Assembly: GCF_002257705.1 (NCBI RefSeq)
Contig: NZ_LSLK01000035.1
Coordinates: 1-28,185, forward strand
Length of the DNA stretch: 28,185 nt
From: Sporomusa silvacetica DSM 10669
GTDB lineage: Bacteria; Bacillota; Negativicutes; Sporomusales; Sporomusaceae
Reading direction: 5' to 3'
Position 1 is the stretch's first letter, and each line of letters opens with the position of its first letter. The notes beneath the pieces are model-generated. The model saw only the letters and a program-made list of their open reading frames with translations. It was not told the DNA's origin and did not search any database. This document shows, piece after piece, positions 23,511 through 28,185 of this stretch. The position numbers were made by a program, and so were the translations under genes.

Positions 23511-24722
23511 GTGAATAGCGAAAGCACAAGGGATACAGAATCACTGCTCAAGGAAGCAAATAAATCTATTTTATTTACTACCAATAGGCCTAACCTTGTC
23601 ATGGAGAAAGGCAAGGGAATGTACTTATGGGATACGAATGGAAAAAAATATCTGGACTTTATCGGTGGCTGGGCAGTTACTTCTTTAGGACATTGCCCAG
23701 AGGTTATACTTACAGCTCTTGTACAACAGAGTGCAAAATTAATCAATGCCAGCCCAGCCTTTTATAATGTGCCAATGATTGAATTTGCCAAATTACTTAC
23801 TGACAAATCCTGTTTTGATAAAGTGTTTTTTGCCAGTACTGGCGCGGAAGCTAATGAGGGCGCTATAAAAATAGCACGAAAATATGGCGCGAAGTTTCTT
23901 AATGGAGCGTATGAAATTATTACAGCAATCGATAGCTTTCATGGACGGACACTTGCAACCATGTCAGCTACCGGTAAACAAAAATGGGAAAGCCTATTTG
24001 AACCAAAGGTTCAGGGTTTCAAGCATGTTCCGCAAAATGACCTTATTGCAATACAAAAGGCAGTTAGTGCCAACACTTGTGCAATTATGTTGGAGCCTGT
24101 GCAAGGTGAGGGCGGAGTTTTTGAACTTGAAAAAAATTATATCCGATCACTGCGTGAGTTATGTAATGAAAAAAACATTCTATTAGTATTTGATGAGGTT
24201 CAAACAGGTATTGGGCGGACAGGAAAACTTTTTGCCTATGAACATTATGGCATTGAACCTGATATCATGACTCTTGCTAAAGGCATCGGGGGAGGATATC
24301 CATTAGCTGCTTTATTGACAAAAGAAAAGTTTGATATATTTGAAGCTGGTGACCAGGGAGGAACGTACTCCAGTCAACCGCTTGGGATGGCGGTAGGTAA
24401 GGCAGTTGTAAATGAAATTATCGATAAAAATTTATCTAAAAATGCAGAAAAGCAGGGTGAATACATTCGGCACCAGTTAGTTAGCATTGCCTCTAAATTT
24501 AAATTAACCAATATTCGGGGCAAGGGACTTTTGATTGCCTTTGACTTGCCAGTAGAAAAAGGCAGCAAAGTGGTCAGCGAATGCCAAAAAAGAGGACTGT
24601 TAATCAATTCACCACGTCCTGCTTACATACGGTTGATGCCGCCATTAATTGTTACTTTCCCGGAAGTTGACGAGATGATTGCAATACTTTCTGACGTATT
24701 AACAGAGGTATTAAGTGAATAA
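23511..24722 (+). CDS. Class III PLP-dependent aminotransferase (acetylornithine aminotransferase-like)
   Basis: 403 residues from GTG 23511 after GAGGGGGG. Fold type I class III features: STGAEANEGAIKIAR (108-123, phosphate contact), SFHGRT (142-147), EPVQGEGG (195-202), FDEVQTGIGRTG with Asp228 binding the pyridine nitrogen, and the PLP Lys257 in LAKGIGGGYPLAA. Overall most like ArgD (N-acetylornithine/succinyl-diaminopimelate transaminase). However, QGGTYSSQPLGMAV replaces the usual GSTFGGNPLA, so another omega-amino substrate is possible. No other arg genes adjoin; an SDR gene follows after 28 bp, suggesting a two-gene pathway. Confidence 0.85.
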   Translation: MNSESTRDTESLLKEANKSILFTTNRPNLVMEKGKGMYLWDTNGKKYLDFIGGWAVTSLGHCPEVILTALVQQSAKLINASPAFYNVPMIEFAKLLTDKSCFDKVFFASTGAEANEGAIKIARKYGAKFLNGAYEIITAIDSFHGRTLATMSATGKQKWESLFEPKVQGFKHVPQNDLIAIQKAVSANTCAIMLEPVQGEGGVFELEKNYIRSLRELCNEKNILLVFDEVQTGIGRTGKLFAYEHYGIEPDIMTLAKGIGGGYPLAALLTKEKFDIFEAGDQGGTYSSQPLGMAVGKAVVNEIIDKNLSKNAEKQGEYIRHQLVSIASKFKLTNIRGKGLLIAFDLPVEKGSKVVSECQKRGLLINSPRPAYIRLMPPLIVTFPEVDEMIAILSDVLTEVLSE

Positions 24723-24750
24723 AACGCAACTTTAAGGGGGCTGGCTTATT

Positions 24751-25509
24751 ATGTGCAGCATGAAGAAACGCGTAGCTGTTATTACGGGAGCGGCTTCGGG
24801 AATTGGTAAAGCTATTTCTTTGTTATTAGCTCATAATGGATACTATGTTTTTTTATTTGATAAGGATCAGAAACAGTTGCTTCGAGTTATAAATGAGGAG
24901 TTTGCTGCTGATAGTTCCGATTACTATTGTGGTGATGTTACTATTAAAGAAGATGTGGAAAAGGCTTTGGTGCAATGCGTCCAAAAAACAGGCCATATTG
25001 ATGCATTAATTTCAAATGTCGGTATATTAGAAAAAACTGATTTTCTAAAAATGACAGAACAGCAATGGGACAAAACAATTGATGTAAATTTAAAAGGAGT
25101 ATTCCTTTGGGGGCAAGCAGTAGCAAAATGGATGGTCGAGAATAACGTAAGTGGCGGTATTGTAAATATTGCATGTATGCGGGCAAGTCTTGTTGGGAAA
25201 AGTATGTCAGCATATGCCGCTGCAAAAGCAGGGGTACGTATGCTGACAAAAGCAATGGCAGTTGAATTGGCCCCTTATAAAATAACCGTCAACGCAGTTG
25301 AGCCAGGAAGGACCCAGACTGATCTGTTGAAAAGTCATATAATAGATAAAAGCGGTGAAGAGCTACGACAAAGATTAATCCCGCTTGGAAGATTTGCAAT
25401 GCCAGCGGAAATAGCGCAAGCAGTGCTTTTCTTGCTATCAGATCAAGCGAGGTATATTACTGGAGCTTCAATTCCGGTAGATGGCGGCTACTCAATTGAA
25501 AAGGACTAA
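24751..25509 (+). CDS. Short-chain dehydrogenase/reductase with Cys at the catalytic Ser position
   Basis: 252 residues. NAD(P)-binding VITGAASGIGKA (10-21) and Asp37 after beta-2 (LFDKD) favour NAD(H). Active site: Asn113 (DVNLKG) and Y155-x3-K159 (SAYAAAKAG). The residue 13 before Tyr, normally Ser (NIxS), is Cys142 (VNIACMRAS). The C-terminal ARYITGASIPVDGGYSI is standard FabG-like. The start at 24751 is set by AAGGGGG (24731-24737); the aminotransferase ends 28 bp upstream, so the genes are probably co-transcribed. The substrate is unknown; it might act on the product of the transaminase. Confidence 0.88.
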   Translation: MCSMKKRVAVITGAASGIGKAISLLLAHNGYYVFLFDKDQKQLLRVINEEFAADSSDYYCGDVTIKEDVEKALVQCVQKTGHIDALISNVGILEKTDFLKMTEQQWDKTIDVNLKGVFLWGQAVAKWMVENNVSGGIVNIACMRASLVGKSMSAYAAAKAGVRMLTKAMAVELAPYKITVNAVEPGRTQTDLLKSHIIDKSGEELRQRLIPLGRFAMPAEIAQAVLFLLSDQARYITGASIPVDGGYSIEKD

Positions 25510-25629
25510 GGTTGACATTGATTAAAAAAGTGCCGCTTTACCATATTCTCGCTATGGTCTTTCTTGTCCAGATGGAAAGTATAGCTTTCCCTGGATTGAA
25601 CGACTAAGGCTTCTGCCGGCGTCCTAAGG

Positions 25630-25656
25630 GACTTGGCACAAGCCAAGTCTTTTCTT
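25630..25656 (+). terminator. Intrinsic terminator of the aminotransferase-SDR operon
   Basis: GACTTGGC (25630-25637), loop ACAA, GCCAAGTC (25642-25649), then TTTTCTT: a perfect 8-bp stem with T tail on the plus strand, 120 bp after the SDR stop. Confidence 0.85.
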
Positions 25657-25697
25657 ATATATTCTGTCCTGAGTATTTCAAATCCCAAAGTATTTTT

Positions 25698-25970
25698 CTA
25701 ACAACAAGATCCGCCACTACAATCACATACATTAGCTGTGGAACAAGAATTAGCGGACGGTTTACCCTGCAGGGCGGCGGCATACTCATCCATTTTAAAT
25801 GAGGCGCCTTTCCTTACTGTCTTGCCAATAGTAATGGCAGCACTTATTTCTTGTTCAGTGGCCCCGGATTCTTTTGCTTTATTGACATGGTAGTCCAGAC
25901 AAGGTTGACAGTTTGCAGTAATTGACGCCCCAATTGCGATTAGTTCAGTTAGCTTACCATCTAAAACCAT
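25698..25970 (-). CDS. CMD/AhpD-like protein with a Cys-rich tail
   Basis: 90 residues of the carboxymuconolactone decarboxylase-like (AhpD) fold. NCQPCLDYHVNKA holds the redox CxxC (C21, C24) and His28. GATEQEISAAITIGKTVRKGA is the family's second helix pair. After residue 70 comes an unusual tail, SCSTANVCDCSGGSCC, with five Cys (76, 82, 84, 89, 90) able to bind soft metals. A peroxidase or disulfide-reductase-type activity is expected from the family. The gene is 62 bp downstream of the sigma factor on the minus strand, with AAGGAGGTGA before the ATG, partly inside a hairpin (25973-26013). Confidence 0.85.
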   Translation of the reverse strand: MVLDGKLTELIAIGASITANCQPCLDYHVNKAKESGATEQEISAAITIGKTVRKGASFKMDEYAAALQGKPSANSCSTANVCDCSGGSCC

Positions 25971-25972
25971 TT

Positions 25973-26013
25973 TACGTCACCTCCTTTTTATTACTATAGA
26001 CGGAAGTGACGTA
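25973..26013 (-). promoter_or_regulatory. Inverted repeat overlapping the ribosome binding site of the CMD gene
   Basis: TACGTCAC (25973-25980) and GTGACGTA (26006-26013) form a perfect 8-bp stem with a 25-nt loop. On the minus strand the 3' arm includes the end of AAGGAGGTGACGTA, so pairing would hide part of the Shine-Dalgarno. It could alternatively be a protein-binding site between the two genes. Confidence 0.5.
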
Positions 26014-26032
26014 GAAAAAGATACAATTAAAA

Positions 26033-26665
26033 TTAGATTTTATGTTTTAGAGGCCCTTTCGGTTCGCAAGCAAGCACATTACGGTCATCGCGATAGAAAT
26101 TGCAGTGTTTTGAAAAACTTTCTTTAAGATTTTGTTTTCCACGGTGGAGGCGAATTTTTACTAAGTCTAGGCTGATCCCTAAAATTTCCGCAATCTCTTT
26201 ATTCTTAAAACCTTCAAATTCGCTTAGGATAATAACCGTACGATACATTTCGGGGAGATTGTTGATAAAAGCATGAATGCATGAATTCATTTCCTTATTA
26301 ATGGCTTCTGTTTCTGGGAGGGAATCCTTTTGACCGCAAGCTAGTTTATCAATCTCGATGGCATCCTCGGATACCGTGGGTAGTATTGTCTTTTTAATAA
26401 CCCGACTGTGGGAGGTACTACGTATTTTATCGATAGCAGCATTTGTTGCGATACGGTATATCCATGTGGAAAGTTTTGATTCGTTGCGGAAGGTAGTAGC
26501 CGACTGCCCGATTTTAATAAAGATATCTTGAGTTAAGTCTTCGGCTTCTTGGTTGCCGACTAGTCGAGTAACATAGCGATGTATTTTAGGCCCAAAGGAT
26601 AGATAAAGTTCTTCAAAATTAGCTTGTGGAATAGGGCAGTTCTCCGACTCTTTCCCCTTGCTCAT
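26033..26665 (-). CDS. ECF-type RNA polymerase sigma factor
   Basis: 210 residues. Region 2 (about 18-85): HRYVTRLVGNQEAEDLTQDIF and STWIYRIATNAAIDKIR. Region 4 (about 130-185): LPEMYRTVIILSEFEGFKNK and EIAEILGISLDLVKIRLHRGK. The C-terminal tail has two Cys (SKHCNFYRDDRNVLACEPKG), a conserved-looking extension that may respond to redox or metal. No anti-sigma gene adjoins; instead it is followed by a CMD/AhpD-like protein, reminiscent of the ECF-with-CMD pairing known for ECF41, though the ECF41 C-terminal domain is absent here. ATG overlaps a weak site (GGAAGGTATCTAT). Confidence 0.88.
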   Translation of the reverse strand: MSKGKESENCPIPQANFEELYLSFGPKIHRYVTRLVGNQEAEDLTQDIFIKIGQSATTFRNESKLSTWIYRIATNAAIDKIRSTSHSRVIKKTILPTVSEDAIEIDKLACGQKDSLPETEAINKEMNSCIHAFINNLPEMYRTVIILSEFEGFKNKEIAEILGISLDLVKIRLHRGKQNLKESFSKHCNFYRDDRNVLACEPKGPLKHKI

Positions 26666-26688
26666 ATAGATACCTTCCCTTCCTATAT

Positions 26689-26717
26689 TATATACGATAA
26701 TAAAATAGAACGTTCAA
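26689..26717 (-). promoter_or_regulatory. Promoter of the sigma factor gene
   Basis: On the minus strand TTGAAC (26717-26712) and TATATA (26694-26689) are 17 bp apart. The same stretch also reads GAAC ... CGTATA with about 15-bp spacing, similar to ECF promoters, so autoregulation is possible. GAACGTTC (26708-26715) is a perfect 8-bp palindrome. Confidence 0.5.
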
Positions 26718-26806
26718 TCAATAAAGAGAAAAATCCTTTTTGGTTGCTACGCTTCACTTCGTTATTCTCCAAAATCAATTAAAAGCAAAGAAGGCTAGAC
26801 TGGATA

Positions 26807-26944
26807 ATGTATGAGAGAACGGGGTCAAAGGTCTGTTTAGGCTGTGGCTGTCACCAATGCAATGATCCTGCTTGTATGAAAGAGATACAACCTGAAACAA
26901 TATTAGATTATATAAAATTCTATACAGCATCCTGCGTAGCGTGA
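26807..26944 (+). pseudogene. C-terminal remnant of a family 9 glycosyltransferase (heptosyltransferase-like)
   Basis: 45 codons reading MYERTGSKVCLGCGCHQCND, then PACMKEIQPETILDYIKFY. The pattern Cys-x-Cys ... CNDPxCMKxIxPExVL is that of the C-terminal end of GT9 glycosyltransferases. The catalytic part is missing and no good ribosome binding site is present, so it is likely a relic. Such enzymes build lipopolysaccharide core, again fitting a diderm host. Confidence 0.45.
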
Positions 26945-27001
26945 ATGGGAAAAGGCTCAAGTCCGGAATGTTTGCTTGGTTAATGTGAACCGTAAAAGCT
27001 A

Positions 27002-27652
27002 TTACTTTTTAATAACTACCCCAAATATATTAGCAAGAGCTATTGCTTGTTCGGGAGCGATGATACAACCGCGAAGGTTATCTGGGGTTAGGCCTAGCTG
27101 GTAAAATTGACATGTGCTAAGATCGATTCCAGCGAGTTTAGTGCCTGAAAATTGCACTTTATCAAGATTACAATGCGCAAAGTTTACGTCAGTTAGTGTG
27201 GCGGAATAAAGGTCGGCCTCAGCAAAAGAAGAGTTGTGAAAGTTAACTTTCTTACAATTGGTGAAACGCAGCACGGAATAGGCGGCATTGCAGTCCTCAA
27301 AGACAATATTTCTTAAAGATGCTTCGGTCATATCGATACCAACTAACTTGCAGTTGGTTAACCGGACACGGTCCATAAAACATTGACTGAAGTTCACATT
27401 GGAGAGATCACATTTTTCAAAGATGGTGTCAGTTATTTTAGCAAAGGGCCAATGAGTGTAGTTAAAAACAACGTTTTTGAATAAAACTTGGCTAACAACA
27501 ATGTTTGTGGCATTCTGAGCTTCAAATGTACAGTCTTGTATGAGGCTGAGTTTTACACAGTCTTCGTCGTGAAAATCATGTATATGTACCAATGGTAATT
27601 GCTGGGGAAGATTTGGCGCTTTCAATTTGGTTTTAGTAAATGTCTTGACCAT
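27002..27652 (-). CDS. Pentapeptide-repeat protein
   Basis: 216 residues. From about residue 40 to 190 the chain shows the A(D/N)LxX five-residue periodicity with central Leu/Phe/Val: FEKCDLSNVNFSQCF, RLTNCKLVGIDMTEASL, FAEADLYSATLTDVNFAHCN, LDKVQFSGTKLAGIDLSTCQ. This predicts a right-handed quadrilateral beta-helix. Many Cys occupy turn positions. No signal peptide, so cytoplasmic. Function is unknown; some relatives (Qnr/MfpA) mimic DNA around gyrase, but nothing here specifies that. ATG follows AGGAGGAA on the minus strand. Appears monocistronic. Confidence 0.88.
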   Translation of the reverse strand: MVKTFTKTKLKAPNLPQQLPLVHIHDFHDEDCVKLSLIQDCTFEAQNATNIVVSQVLFKNVVFNYTHWPFAKITDTIFEKCDLSNVNFSQCFMDRVRLTNCKLVGIDMTEASLRNIVFEDCNAAYSVLRFTNCKKVNFHNSSFAEADLYSATLTDVNFAHCNLDKVQFSGTKLAGIDLSTCQFYQLGLTPDNLRGCIIAPEQAIALANIFGVVIKK

Positions 27653-28003
27653 GTATATTCCTCCTGGTACTTTAAACCGACATATTTGGTGATCAACAGA
27701 TAGCTATTTTTATAAAAGTTTTCTTATAGAGTCTGTTTTAAAAATATCATCGCACTGCATGAAGATTTATTTGGCAAAAAAAAATACACCTCAGCTCAAA
27801 GTAGTAAAATTAGGTATCTACTCCACTACCATAATGAAAGGGTGTACTTGAAAATACAACTTGATATGTTTTCAAGTACACCCCTATATTATAGCACATT
27901 GGGTTATATCTCACATTTCGGACTTGGCCATAAAATCCCCTAGGAATTGGACAAATGATATAATTCACATACGATAGCTTTTGTAACAAGCGTCAGACAA
28001 TTG
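27653..28003. other. Intergenic region with a 15-bp perfect hairpin
   Basis: No gene seen. GGGTGTACTTGAAAA (27840-27854) and TTTTCAAGTACACCC (27869-27883) form a perfect 15-bp stem with a 14-nt loop. TACACC at 27785-27790 is a further inverted copy of the GGTGTA part. It could be an IS end, a MITE or a bidirectional terminator; there is no good T-run. Confidence 0.5.
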
Positions 28004-28032
28004 GTTGTCAAGGGGACGGGGTTATTGACAAC
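28004..28032. repeat. RAYT-associated palindrome, copy 3
   Basis: GTTGTCAA (28004-28011) and TTGACAAC (28025-28032) pair perfectly around a G-rich loop (GGGGACGGGG). Same element as 8511-8536; here it sits 24 bp before RAYT coding sequence. Confidence 0.7.
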
Positions 28033-28055
28033 AATATAAGAAAGACATAAGATAG

Positions 28056-28185
28056 GGACCAAGAACAGCAAGAAAGAAAAGTAGAAGCGGAATTTACCAT
28101 ATAATTATGAGAGGAATAAATCGGCAGACAATTTTCGAAAACGAAGAAGATTGTCTGCAATTTCTTGAGGCACTGCAACGGTATA
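28056..28185 (+). pseudogene. RAYT transposase, 5' part, cut by the window edge and lacking a normal start
   Basis: Reads PRTARKKSRSGIYHIIMRG, then INRQTIFENEEDCLQFLEAL up to the edge, clearly the N-terminus of a RAYT like that at 185. The codon before Pro is GGA instead of ATG and is preceded by an in-frame TAG (28053-28055), so the usual start is missing. The first in-frame ATG is at the IMRG methionine (28107). The rest lies outside the window, so whether it works cannot be decided. Confidence 0.75.

Noticed and set aside
25506..25688. 60-codon minus-strand frame starting MGFEILRTEYIRK with faint HPr-like pattern
   Set aside because: It runs through the intrinsic terminator of the plus-strand operon and has no ribosome site; the similarity is too weak.

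Overview
The window looks like a stretch of a low-GC chromosome from a Firmicute that has an outer membrane, i.e. a Negativicutes (Sporomusa/Pelosinus-like) genome. The evidence is indirect. Strong AGGAGG-type ribosome binding sites with many TTG/GTG starts and ECF/ArsR/MarR regulators of Firmicute style sit beside a TonB-dependent receptor remnant and the C-terminus of an outer-membrane beta-barrel. Genus is inference. No tRNA, rRNA or CRISPR array was seen.

Layout. 1-2550 is mobile DNA: the 3' end of a group II intron, an intact REP-associated Y1 transposase (RAYT), and a complete but frameshifted IS4-type element (1051-2460) with 16-bp terminal repeats and a 10-bp target duplication. 2578-6311 holds a beta-barrel remnant, then a MarR regulator and a large exported BspA-like/beta-helix surface protein in one operon. 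6312-9237 is a graveyard of mobile elements: IS-end repeats, an IS21-like terminus, a frameshifted membrane protein, an ORF-less group II intron lying inside a RAYT-type palindrome, and a broken RAYT. 9238-10198 is a two-gene operon encoding a TiaS-like protein and a small Cys-rich protein.

10476-17094 is a redox region: a MarR gene with three copies of its probable operator, an HdrDE/EMO-like membrane Fe-S oxidoreductase, a TonB-receptor remnant, and a fumarate reductase-like flavoprotein/Fe-S pair preceded by a short structured leader RNA. 17198-19526 carries an AI-2E family membrane protein, decayed remnants and a MoaE-like gene.

19774-23413 is an arsenic/thiol-metal island. It contains ArsR (CxC type), a 52-bp perfect palindrome in front of a truncated DGC-domain gene, a divergent arsR-arsC pair with a perfect 22-bp operator-like palindrome, and a MarR gene translationally coupled to arsM fused to an ArsN2-like acetyltransferase. 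No arsenite efflux pump is present in the window. Next come a class III aminotransferase and an SDR gene, then on the minus strand an ECF sigma factor with a CMD/AhpD-like protein whose Cys-rich tail echoes that of the ArsM fusion, and a pentapeptide-repeat protein. The window ends inside another RAYT copy.

The most interesting items are the ArsM-ArsN2 fusion with its Cys tail, the 52-bp palindrome, the triplicated MarR operator created by duplication of part of the regulator gene, the TiaS-like/small-Cys-protein operon, the sigma-CMD operon with a hairpin over the ribosome binding site, and group II introns located in RAYT-associated repeats.
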